NCBI RefSeq assembly: GCF_007830355.1
Contig: NZ_VLKO01000010.1
Span: 1-64,000 of the forward strand
Source: Flavobacterium tiangeerense
GTDB taxonomy: Bacteria > Bacteroidota > Bacteroidia > Flavobacteriales > Flavobacteriaceae
Direction of reading: 5' to 3'
Length of the DNA: 64,000 nucleotides
Position 1 is the first letter of the stretch, and every line of letters begins with the position of its first letter. The notes below the pieces were generated by a model. It saw nothing but the letters and a program-made list of their open reading frames with translations. It was not told the origin of the DNA and did not search any database. Below are positions 10,331 to 18,042 of the stretch, in pieces. The translations under genes were made by a program, and so were the position numbers.

Positions 10331-10400
10331 TCCTGCTATTCGTTTCAATCTTTTTGTTTTTAAAGAAAAAACAAAAAGGATTTCCACTACTATCAGGGCT
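10331..10400. repeat. Interspersed hairpin repeat, copy 1
   Basis: About 70 bases inside the nuoH-nuoI gap. The core AATCTTTTTG ... CAAAAAGGAT can fold into a hairpin and ends in ATCAGGGCT. A second copy at 33553-33625 shares the order TCC(C/T)GCT, CGTT.CAATCTTTTTG, ACAAAAAGGATTT, CACTA, ATC.GGGCT, with a diverged loop. Confidence 0.75.
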
Positions 10401-10418
10401 AGGGCTTTTCGGTACTAA

Positions 10419-11471
10419 TTAAAATCCTAAATAAGCAGCAATATCTGCTCTCAAAATTACAATTCCGGTAATCATAATATTAATGATTGATAGTGGAATT
10501 AATATTCTCCATCCTAAATTCATTAATTGATCGTATCTAAATCTTGGAATAGTCCATCTTACCCACATGTAGAAAAAGATAAAACCACATAGTTTTACAA
10601 ATAATGCAGCAAAACCTAGTATGTTTCCAATATTTACACCCCAATTCTCCACAACCCAACTCATTCCTGGATAGTTGTACCCTCCAAAAAAAAGGACCGC
10701 TAAAATAGTCGAAGAAATGAACATATTAGCATATTCTGCAAATAAATAAAAACCCATTTTCATCGAGGAATATTCCGTATGATACCCACCAATAAGTTCA
10801 CTTTCGCATTCAGCTAAGTCAAAAGGAGTTCTGTTTGTTTCAGCAAAAGCACAAATCAAAAAAATAACAAATGATAAAGGCTGGTAAAATACATTCCAAT
10901 TCATCCCTGCTTGTTGCGCAGATATTTCTCTTAAACTTAAAGTACCTGTCATCATTAATAAAGCAATCATCGAAAGTCCCATGGCAACTTCATAAGATAC
11001 CATTTGTGATGCAGCACGCACAGCTCCCATCAAAGAGAACTTATTGTTAGAGGCCCATCCACCAATCATGATTCCGTAAACACCCACTGATACTACTCCA
11101 AAAAAGTACAACAAACCAATATTTAAATCAGTTGCTTGAAGTAAAATATCTCTACCAAATAAATGCAATCTATCTCCCCAAGGAATTACCGCACTAGTCA
11201 TCAAAGCAGTACTCATAGCAATAGCTGGACCTACAAAAAACAAAAATCGGTTGGGAGTATTAGGTTCAAATTCTTCCTTTGAAAATAATTTTAAACCATC
11301 TGCAAGTGGCTGAAAAAGACCAAAAGGCCCTGCTCTATTCGGACCCACACGGTCTTGAAGCCAAGCAGCTACTTTACGCTCTGCCCATGTTGAGTACATG
11401 GCCATTAACATTGTTAAAGCAAAAACAACAAGTATAACAACACTTTTTTCTATGATAAATACGCTATCCAT
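10419..11471 (-). CDS. nuoH: NADH:quinone oxidoreductase subunit H
   Basis: A 350-residue eight-helix membrane subunit at the junction of the two arms, forming part of the quinone chamber. The signature 'AERKVAAWLQDRVGPNRAGPFGLFQPLADGLKL' begins near residue 30, and 'AFAETNRTPFDLAECESELIGGYHTEYSSM' holds the acidic loop and E-channel residues. Its start overlaps the end of nuoG by 8 bases. Confidence 0.97.
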   Translation of the reverse strand: MDSVFIIEKSVVILVVFALTMLMAMYSTWAERKVAAWLQDRVGPNRAGPFGLFQPLADGLKLFSKEEFEPNTPNRFLFFVGPAIAMSTALMTSAVIPWGDRLHLFGRDILLQATDLNIGLLYFFGVVSVGVYGIMIGGWASNNKFSLMGAVRAASQMVSYEVAMGLSMIALLMMTGTLSLREISAQQAGMNWNVFYQPLSFVIFLICAFAETNRTPFDLAECESELIGGYHTEYSSMKMGFYLFAEYANMFISSTILAVLFFGGYNYPGMSWVVENWGVNIGNILGFAALFVKLCGFIFFYMWVRWTIPRFRYDQLMNLGWRILIPLSIINIMITGIVILRADIAAYLGF

Positions 11472-12513
11472 TATTACCCAAGCTTTTTTGATTCATAATA
11501 TCTTCTTGTGTCAATGGAATTTGCGCCATACTAATTTTTTTACGATCCGTTTCTCTACCTTTTAAAATAGTTTCTTCAGTAGCAATTTCAACTTTCTGTA
11601 ACTTTCTGTTGTATTTATTTTGATTGATTACCGAGTCTTTTTCAAAAGCTCTTGGTCCTTCAATAGTCCAATCTCTTAAGTCTTTATGATCAAAACGACA
11701 TCCGTTACAAATAAATTCGTCAACTTCATGGTATTCATCTTTTCTTCCTGTAACACGTTGAATTTCGTCACCAAACATCCATACTGTAGTTTTTCCAGAA
11801 CAGGTAGGACAATCTCTATGTGCATTGTATGGCTTACTAAACCAAACTCTAGATTTGAATCTAAACGTTTTGTCTGTTAAAGCCCCAACTGGACACACAT
11901 CAATCATGTTACCTGAAAACTCATTATCAACTGCTTTTGAAATACACGTTGAAATATTAGAATGATCTCCTCTATCCATAACTCCATGTACACGGTCGTC
12001 TGTCAATTGATCAGCAACCATCACACAACGGTAGCAAAGAATACAACGGTTCATGTGTAATTGAATATTCGGACCAATGTCTTCTGGTTCAAATGTTCTT
12101 TTTTCTTCAATGAATCTCGATTCTGATTTTCCGTGTTCAAAACTTAAGTTTTGCAAATCACATTCTCCAGCTTGATCACAAACCGGACAATCTAATGGGT
12201 GATTAATCAACAAAAACTCTGTTACTGATTTTCTGGCTTCTTGTACACGTGGAGATGATTTACTATTCACTTCCATTCCGTCCATACAACCCGTTACACA
12301 TGATGCCATTAATTTAGGCATTGGTCTAGGATCAGCTTCACTTCCTTTTGCAACTTCTACTAAACAACAACGGCATTTTCCACCGCTTCCTTTTAGTTTA
12401 GAATAATAACACATCGCTGGCGGAACTACTTCTCCACCTATCATACGTGCTGCCTGCAGGATTGTTGTTCCTGGTTCTACTTCTATGCTTTGACCGTCTA
12501 TGGTTACTTTCAT
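11464..12513 (-). CDS. nuoG: Short NADH:quinone oxidoreductase subunit G (2Fe-2S / 4Fe-4S)
   Basis: A 349-residue peripheral-arm subunit carrying the electron-transfer clusters. C35, C47, C50 and C72 bind a [2Fe-2S] cluster. H105, C109, C112 and C118 form the His/Cys3 [4Fe-4S] site. C157, C160, C163 and C207 bind another [4Fe-4S]. The protein then keeps four more cysteines (C235, C238, C269, C272) but ends without the long molybdopterin-oxidoreductase-like domain of E. coli NuoG (about 900 residues). Family knowledge suggests short NuoG is usual in flavobacteria. It lies between nuoF and nuoH and overlaps nuoH by 8 bases. Confidence 0.93.
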   Translation of the reverse strand: MKVTIDGQSIEVEPGTTILQAARMIGGEVVPPAMCYYSKLKGSGGKCRCCLVEVAKGSEADPRPMPKLMASCVTGCMDGMEVNSKSSPRVQEARKSVTEFLLINHPLDCPVCDQAGECDLQNLSFEHGKSESRFIEEKRTFEPEDIGPNIQLHMNRCILCYRCVMVADQLTDDRVHGVMDRGDHSNISTCISKAVDNEFSGNMIDVCPVGALTDKTFRFKSRVWFSKPYNAHRDCPTCSGKTTVWMFGDEIQRVTGRKDEYHEVDEFICNGCRFDHKDLRDWTIEGPRAFEKDSVINQNKYNRKLQKVEIATEETILKGRETDRKKISMAQIPLTQEDIMNQKSLGNNG

Positions 12514-12572
12514 GTTTAAAGTCTTAACGTCTTAAAGTTTCATGTTTCAAGTTATTCAACCTGAGTCCTGAA
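12514..12572. repeat. Degenerate short repeats between nuoF and nuoG
   Basis: The gap is built from near-repeated heptamers: GTCTTAA twice, GTTTAAA, then GTTTCAT and GTTTCAA. It is non-coding and too imperfect for a microsatellite. Confidence 0.5.
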
Positions 12573-12577
12573 ACAAA

Positions 12578-13945
12578 TTATACTGTTTGCTTCGCTACTA
12601 AATGTTTTACACTTGAAAAAGGCTCCGCTACAAAATGATCTCTATTTTTTATTTTTTCTGGGAAACGAATGTGGTATTCAAACTCATCTCTAAAGTGACG
12701 AATTGCCGCTGCTACTGGCCAAGCTGCCGCATCACCTAGTGGACAAATTGTATTTCCTTCTATTTTACTTTGAATACTCAATAGCAATTCGATATCTTCT
12801 TCACGACCGTGGCCATTCTCTATTCTATGCAATACCTTTTCCATCCATCCCGTTCCTTCACGACAAGGAGAACATTGCCCACAGCTTTCATGGTGGTAAA
12901 AACGAGAGAAATTCCAAGTGTTTCGTACAATACATGCTGTATCATTGTAAACTATAAATCCACCTGAACCTAACATGGAACCCGTTGCAAAACCTCCATC
13001 ACTAAGTGATTCATAGGTCATTAAACGATCCTCGCCATTGGCAGTTTTATAAATCAAATCAGCAGGTAAAACCGGAACTGAACTTCCTCCTGGTACAAAT
13101 GCTTTCAAAGGTCTGTCTGAACTCATTCCACCTAAATACTCATCAGAATTCATGAATTCGTAAACACTTAAGCCCAATTCAATCTCATAAACACCAGGAT
13201 TTTTAATATGTCCCGAAGCAGAAATTAATTTGGTTCCTGTTGATCTTCCTATTCCAATCTTGGCATAGTCTGCACCTGAATTGTTTATTATCCAAGGCAC
13301 AGCTGCAATAGTTTCTACATTATTTACAACCGTTGGGTTTGCCCAAAGTCCTGAAATTGCAGGAAATGGCGGCTTGATTCGAGGATTTCCTCTTTTACCT
13401 TCTAATGATTCAATAAGCGCTGTTTCTTCACCGCAGATGTATGCACCACCACCTATTTGAACATATAAATCTAGATCATACCCTGAACCCAAAATATTTT
13501 TTCCTAACCAACCTGCAGCTTTAGCTTCGGCAATGGCTCGCTCTAATATTTTATAAACCCACATGTATTCTCCACGAATGTAGATGTATGAAAGATTAGC
13601 TCCCAATGCATAGCTGGACGTAATCATCCCTTCGATCAATAAATGAGGAATGTATTCCATCAAATAACGATCTTTGAACGTTCCTGGTTCAGACTCATCA
13701 GCATTACAAACTAAATGTCTTGGCTTTCCTGATTTTTTGTCGATAAAACTCCATTTCATTCCTGCAGGAAACCCAGCTCCACCTCGACCTCGTAGTCCAG
13801 ATGTTTTCACCTCTTCTACAACTTCATCTGGTGTTAAACTTTTCAAGGCTTTCTCTACTGACGCATATCCTCCATTGGCACGATATACTTCATAGGTCTT
13901 AATTCCTGGAATATTTACTTTATCTAATAATATTTTCTGTGACAT
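12578..13945 (-). CDS. nuoF: NADH:quinone oxidoreductase subunit F, NADH/FMN-binding
   Basis: A 455-residue subunit that oxidises NADH through FMN. The glycine-rich NADH-binding loop is GRGGAGFPAGMKW (residues 53-65). FMN-binding residues lie in 'CNADESEPGTFKDR'. The [4Fe-4S] N3 ligands are C355, C358, C361 (SCGQCSPCREG) and C401 (NTICPLGD). It is one base downstream of nuoE. Confidence 0.97.
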   Translation of the reverse strand: MSQKILLDKVNIPGIKTYEVYRANGGYASVEKALKSLTPDEVVEEVKTSGLRGRGGAGFPAGMKWSFIDKKSGKPRHLVCNADESEPGTFKDRYLMEYIPHLLIEGMITSSYALGANLSYIYIRGEYMWVYKILERAIAEAKAAGWLGKNILGSGYDLDLYVQIGGGAYICGEETALIESLEGKRGNPRIKPPFPAISGLWANPTVVNNVETIAAVPWIINNSGADYAKIGIGRSTGTKLISASGHIKNPGVYEIELGLSVYEFMNSDEYLGGMSSDRPLKAFVPGGSSVPVLPADLIYKTANGEDRLMTYESLSDGGFATGSMLGSGGFIVYNDTACIVRNTWNFSRFYHHESCGQCSPCREGTGWMEKVLHRIENGHGREEDIELLLSIQSKIEGNTICPLGDAAAWPVAAAIRHFRDEFEYHIRFPEKIKNRDHFVAEPFSSVKHLVAKQTV

Positions 13946-13946
13946 A

Positions 13947-14477
13947 TTATTTATCGTGTAGCATTATTGTATTGTTCTTGCAATCTTCAATTAACTGATT
14001 TACTTTGTCTTTTGTCAAATGTTCTTTGTAAAAATCACCCAATTGCATCATAGGAGCATATCCACAAGCACCTAAACATTCCACTCCTCTAACTTCAAAA
14101 AGACCATCTTGAGTAGGTTCCCCTACTTTTACACCAAGTTTGTTGCAAGTATAATCCATCAAGTCTTCTACTCCGTTCAAACAACATGGGGAAGTTTGAC
14201 AAAACTCAAACATGTATTTCCCTACAGGTCTTCTGTTAAACATGGTATAAAACGACACAACCTCATAAACCTCTACTGGCTTAATCGCTAGTATCTCGGC
14301 AACCTTGTCCTGTAATTCAATACTCAACCAATCATTGTGAGCATCTTGTACTTCGTGCAAAACGGGTAACAAAGCTGATTTTTGTTTGCCTTCAGGATAA
14401 TGACTGATTAATTCATTGATGCGATTCATCAATGCTTCGGTCATATTTATTTCTTGTTTGTACTGTGTTCTTTCCAT
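13947..14477 (-). CDS. nuoE: NADH:quinone oxidoreductase subunit E
   Basis: A 176-residue thioredoxin-like [2Fe-2S] subunit. The cluster ligands are C93, C98, C134 and C138 (FCQTSPCCLNG and ECLGACGYAP). It works with NuoF in the NADH dehydrogenase tip. The ATG at 14477 is used; internal methionines at residues 12 and 17 are possible but the upstream N-terminus looks like that of flavobacterial homologues. A 108-base gap with a repeat-like sequence separates it from nuoD. Confidence 0.96.
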   Translation of the reverse strand: MERTQYKQEINMTEALMNRINELISHYPEGKQKSALLPVLHEVQDAHNDWLSIELQDKVAEILAIKPVEVYEVVSFYTMFNRRPVGKYMFEFCQTSPCCLNGVEDLMDYTCNKLGVKVGEPTQDGLFEVRGVECLGACGYAPMMQLGDFYKEHLTKDKVNQLIEDCKNNTIMLHDK

Positions 14478-14490
14478 TTTTATTTCTTTT

Positions 14491-14534
14491 AACCGCTACG
14501 TGCACAAATAAGGCACAAAGTTTACAAAGATTTA
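14491..14534. repeat. CACAAAG-type degenerate repeat, copy 1
   Basis: The gap between nuoD and nuoE contains AACCGCTACGTGCACAAAT, AGGCACAAAG and TTTACAAAGATTTA. This resembles the block at 45448-45486 and GCAAAG-type repeats I recall from flavobacterial intergenic DNA. Confidence 0.45.
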
Positions 14535-14585
14535 TTTTTTTAGAAATCAAAAGATTTACTTTTTAATTCCTGATTTTAATTGAAT

Positions 14586-15824
14586 TTATGCGTCTAACTC
14601 TCCAGCGATTACATTCAAACTCGACAAAATAACAATCGCATCAGAAAGTAACGAACCTTTAATCATTTCTGGATACGCTTGATAATAAATAAAGCAAGGT
14701 CTACGGAAATGCAATCTATAAGGCGTTCTACTTCCATCAGTTACTAAATAGAAACCTAATTCTCCGTTTCCACCTTCAACAGGATGATATATTTCGGCAA
14801 CTGGAACAGGAACTTCTCCCATTACAATTTTGAAGTGATAAATTAAGGATTCCATATTAGTGTACACATCCTCTTTTGGCGGAAGGTAGTAATCAGGAAC
14901 ATCTGCATGGTATTCATTCCCAGCAGGCATTTTTTCTAAAGCTTGACGAATGATACTTAAACTCTCCCAAACCTCTGCATTACGCACACAAAAACGATCA
15001 TATGTATCACCTGATTTTCCTACTGGTACAATAAAATCAAAATCTTCGTATGAAGAATAAGGTTGTGCTACACGCACATCATAATCAACTCCTGCAGCAC
15101 GTAAATTAGGACCTGTAAAGCCATAAGCCATTGCTTGCTCTGCAGTTATAGCTCCTACATTAACCGTTCTATCAATAAAAATTCTATTTCTTTCAAATAA
15201 GTTTTCAAACTCTTTCCAAGCCACAGGAAATTCTTCTAAAAAAACATCTAGTTTTCTAAAAGCTTCTTCTGGCCAGTCTCTTTCAAAACCACCAATTCTA
15301 CCCATGTTAGTTGTCAATCGAGCACCACAAATTTCTTCGTAGATTTCATATACTTTTTCTCTAAATTGAAAAACATATAAGAAACCTGTATAAGCTCCGG
15401 TATCAACTCCTAAGATCGAATTACAAATAATATGATCAGTAATCCTAGCCAATTCCATCACAATAACTCTTAAATATTGCGCTCTTTTTGGCACTTCAAT
15501 ATCGAGTAATTTTTCAAGAGTCATCCACCAACCCATGTTATTGATAGGCGAAGAACAGTAGTTCATTCTATCCGTTAATGGAGTAATTTGGTAAAAAGGT
15601 CGGTTTTCAGCAATTTTTTCAAATGCTCTGTGAATGTATCCAATTGTTGGCTCAGCTTCAAGAATGCGTTCTCCGTCCATCAACAAGATATTTTGAAAAA
15701 TACCGTGTGTTGCAGGGTGCGTAGGACCTAAATTTAGAATCGAAAGTTCGCTACCATCTTCATTTAACTGCTCAGCAATTCTTTTGGCATAACGATGCTC
15801 TGGTGGTAATAATAGTTCTGACAT
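14586..15824 (-). CDS. nuoD: NADH:quinone oxidoreductase subunit D
   Basis: A 412-residue subunit of the [NiFe]-hydrogenase large-subunit fold that forms the quinone-binding site with NuoB. Typical motifs are 'NLGPTHPATHGIFQNILLMDGE' near residue 30, 'GYIHRAFEKIAE', the SPINN segment near 92 and the C-terminal 'GELDA'. It is not fused to NuoC. It starts 35 bases after nuoC. Confidence 0.97.
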   Translation of the reverse strand: MSELLLPPEHRYAKRIAEQLNEDGSELSILNLGPTHPATHGIFQNILLMDGERILEAEPTIGYIHRAFEKIAENRPFYQITPLTDRMNYCSSPINNMGWWMTLEKLLDIEVPKRAQYLRVIVMELARITDHIICNSILGVDTGAYTGFLYVFQFREKVYEIYEEICGARLTTNMGRIGGFERDWPEEAFRKLDVFLEEFPVAWKEFENLFERNRIFIDRTVNVGAITAEQAMAYGFTGPNLRAAGVDYDVRVAQPYSSYEDFDFIVPVGKSGDTYDRFCVRNAEVWESLSIIRQALEKMPAGNEYHADVPDYYLPPKEDVYTNMESLIYHFKIVMGEVPVPVAEIYHPVEGGNGELGFYLVTDGSRTPYRLHFRRPCFIYYQAYPEMIKGSLLSDAIVILSSLNVIAGELDA

Positions 15825-15859
15825 TTATTTAATGTGAAAAATTATAAAAGTGTGCTTTT

Positions 15860-16381
15860 TTAATAATTATCGGTTGTTCTTCCAAAGAAACGATCGTCTT
15901 TATCTGTTCTTCCGCTATCTTCCATTGGAAATTCTTTTCGCATAGGGAATGAAATCATTTCATCCATATTCAAAATTCGTTTCAACTGTGGATGTCCTAT
16001 GAAATTGATTCCGTAAAAATCATAAGTTTCTCTTTCCATCCAGTTAGAACTTAAAAAAATGTTTGAAATCGTTTTAATTTCTGGTTTCTCTCCGTTAAGA
16101 TATGCTTTGATTCTGATTCTTTTATTTTCGTACCAATTGTGCAAATGGTACACAACAGCAAACTGATGATCTTCATCGTTATCAGGATAATGGATTCCGC
16201 ATAAATCAGTTAAAAAATGAAAACGTAATGTAGGATCGTTTTTTAAAAATAAAATAACGGCTGTTATCGTTTCAGCATTTACTTCAAATGAAAAAATATC
16301 TTTTTCTTGTTTGAATTCAAAAACAGCCTCTTGAAAAGTTTCGACTAATTTTTCTTGTATTTGTATCGTTTCTAGCGCCAT
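15860..16381 (-). CDS. nuoC: NADH:quinone oxidoreductase subunit C
   Basis: A 173-residue peripheral-arm subunit of the 30-kDa family. The conserved end of the domain is visible: 'SNWMERETYDFYGINFIGHPQLKRILNMDE' followed by 'FPMRKEFPMED'. It lies three bases after nuoB, in the canonical order. Confidence 0.96.
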   Translation of the reverse strand: MALETIQIQEKLVETFQEAVFEFKQEKDIFSFEVNAETITAVILFLKNDPTLRFHFLTDLCGIHYPDNDEDHQFAVVYHLHNWYENKRIRIKAYLNGEKPEIKTISNIFLSSNWMERETYDFYGINFIGHPQLKRILNMDEMISFPMRKEFPMEDSGRTDKDDRFFGRTTDNY

Positions 16382-16384
16382 TAT

Positions 16385-16933
16385 TTATTTGATATTATAG
16401 GAAGCTAATAATTCTTGGTATTCAGGAGAACTTCTTCTTCTTACAGATTCTGTTCTTACCAATTCTTGCAATCTCATGACTCCATCAACAATTTGTTCTG
16501 GTCTTGGAGGACATCCAGGAACATAAACATCTACAGGAATTACTTTATCAATACCTTGCAAAACAGAATAGGTATCAAAAACCCCACCTGATGATGCACA
16601 AGCTCCAACTGCAATAACCCAACGAGGCTCTGACATTTGTTCATAAACTTGACGCAATATAGGAGCCATTTTCTTTGATATTGTTCCCATAACAAGCAAC
16701 ATATCAGCTTGACGTGGAGAAAAACTCACTCGCTCAGATCCAAAACGTGCTAAATCATAATGCGATGCCATTGTTGCCATAAACTCTATACCGCAGCAAG
16801 AAGTAGCAAAAGGTAATGGCCAAAGCGAATTTGCTCTAGCTAAGCCTACTACATCATTGAGTTTAGTAGCAAAAAACCCTTCACCAACAACACCTTCTGG
16901 AGGGGCAACCATACTTACATTTGAATTACTCAT
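16385..16933 (-). CDS. nuoB: NADH:quinone oxidoreductase subunit B
   Basis: A 182-residue subunit holding the terminal [4Fe-4S] cluster N2 that reduces quinone. The ligands are the tandem C46-C47 (SCCGIEFMA), C112 (GACASSGG) and C141 (PGCPPRPE). It is followed closely by nuoC. Confidence 0.97.
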   Translation of the reverse strand: MSNSNVSMVAPPEGVVGEGFFATKLNDVVGLARANSLWPLPFATSCCGIEFMATMASHYDLARFGSERVSFSPRQADMLLVMGTISKKMAPILRQVYEQMSEPRWVIAVGACASSGGVFDTYSVLQGIDKVIPVDVYVPGCPPRPEQIVDGVMRLQELVRTESVRRRSSPEYQELLASYNIK

Positions 16934-16940
16934 CTTTGTA

Positions 16941-16981
16941 AAATTATGAATTATGAATTATGAAGTATGAGTTCATAATTT
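16941..16981. repeat. Tandem ATTATGA repeats with inverted ends, nuoA-nuoB gap
   Basis: Consecutive near-copies of ATTATGA lie between AAATTATGAA and its inverted copy TTCATAATTT, so the block can fold. A related but weaker block is at 19841-19870. Confidence 0.55.
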
Positions 16982-17058
16982 AAATTTTAAAAACATTCTT
17001 TTATAATAATTAGAAATTGAAATCTTTACAATTCATTGTTTCCAATTCCTATTAAGAT

Positions 17059-17424
17059 TTACTCCCACTCTAAGGCTTTCTTTTTAATGATATAGAAAAA
17101 ACCAACTAGAAGCAACATCATGAATACAATCATTTTGACCATTCCTTCCATTCCCAATTCTTTAAAATTGATTGCCCATGGATATAAGAAGATTACCTCT
17201 ACATCAAACAAAACAAAAAGGATGGCTACAAGAAAATATTTAACTGAAAACGGAATCCTAGCATTACCTACCGATTCTATACCACATTCAAAATTTTTAT
17301 CTTTAATCTCAGAGGATCTTTTAGGGCCTAATTTTCCAGAAACTATAATAGTTCCTACAACAAAACCTACAGCTAAAAGAAACTGCATCAAGATAGGAAT
17401 GTAATTCAATTGATCTGATTGCAT
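17059..17424 (-). CDS. nuoA: NADH:quinone oxidoreductase subunit A
   Basis: A 121-residue membrane subunit with three helices and the conserved loop 'KNFECGIESVGNARIPFSVKYFLVAILFVLFDVEVIFLYPWA' that includes the quinone-access cysteine region. It is the first gene of the operon. The longest frame starts at a TTG at 17457, but that TTG is part of the -7 promoter element, so the ATG at 17424 (MQSDQLNYIPILMQF) is used. Confidence 0.96.
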   Translation of the reverse strand: MQSDQLNYIPILMQFLLAVGFVVGTIIVSGKLGPKRSSEIKDKNFECGIESVGNARIPFSVKYFLVAILFVLFDVEVIFLYPWAINFKELGMEGMVKMIVFMMLLLVGFFYIIKKKALEWE

Positions 17425-17454
17425 ATTATGATTTTTATGTATAAGAATAAGCAA

Positions 17455-17485
17455 CAAAGATAACTTTCAAATTATTAAATAACAA
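17455..17485 (-). promoter_or_regulatory. Promoter of the nuo operon
   Basis: On the minus strand, TTG (17485-17483), 20 bases, then TATCTTTG (17462-17455) matches the bacteroidete -33/-7 consensus TTG...TAnnTTTG. It ends 30 bases before the nuoA ATG. Confidence 0.75.
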
Positions 17486-17657
17486 TAATTTTTTTAAAAT
17501 ACATGCGAACTACATCGTTGTAAATTTGCAATTTTTATTAATTATAAATAAGGAGTGTTCATTTATTCTATGTGAAAGCTGAGTAGAAAATTCAAAACTA
17601 AAGTCAACACCTTAAATCTTGAAATTTTCATTATTAGTACTTTATCCCATAAAAAAA

Positions 17658-17680
17658 ACGTCCCGATATACTCGGGACGT
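17658..17680 (-). terminator. Terminator of the cold-shock gene
   Basis: A perfect 9-bp GC-rich stem (ACGTCCCGA/TCGGGACGT) with a 5-base loop, flanked by A and T runs on both sides, so it may work in both directions. Confidence 0.85.
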
Positions 17681-17717
17681 TTTAAACTTTCGTAGGCAAA
17701 AAAAAATATTTTTATGC

Positions 17718-17912
17718 TTAGATCACTGCTACTTGCGCAGCAACTTTTCCTTTTCTTCCTTCTTCTTCTACATAGCTAACTCTGTCACCTTCGCGCAATT
17801 CTTCCGCGTTGATTCCTGAAGCGTGAACGAAAATGTCTTTTCCTGTTTCTTCGTCTGTAATGAATCCGTAACCTTTAGACTCATTGAAAAATTTTACTGT
17901 ACCTGTACGCAT
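17718..17912 (-). CDS. Cold-shock domain protein
   Basis: A 64-residue single cold-shock domain. The RNA-binding motifs are RNP1 (KGYGFI, near residue 13) and RNP2 (DIFVHAS, near residue 26). The sequence begins MRTGTVKFFNESKGYGFI. Such proteins bind single-stranded RNA/DNA as chaperones. The 5' leader inferred from the -7 element is only about 25 bases, so the long cold-inducible leader of E. coli cspA is not present. Monocistronic. Confidence 0.95.
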   Translation of the reverse strand: MRTGTVKFFNESKGYGFITDEETGKDIFVHASGINAEELREGDRVSYVEEEGRKGKVAAQVAVI

Positions 17913-17941
17913 TGTAATTGTAATAATAATTTATAATGTAG

Positions 17942-17949
17942 CAAATGTA
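17942..17949 (-). promoter_or_regulatory. -7 element of the cold-shock gene
   Basis: TACATTTG on the minus strand fits TAnnTTTG and lies 29 bases before the ATG. No -33 TTG at normal spacing is obvious. Confidence 0.5.
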
Positions 17950-18042
17950 ATATTTAATACAATACGAAATGCGTTCTTATGTTTTTATTTTGTAAAAATA
18001 TTGATATTCAACGTTTTCTAACAATCTTAAGACCGCGTGAAG

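Noticed and set aside
17913..18042. Possible long cold-shock mRNA leader
   Set aside because: The -7 element lies only about 30 bases from the start codon, so there is no room for an E. coli-like thermosensing leader.
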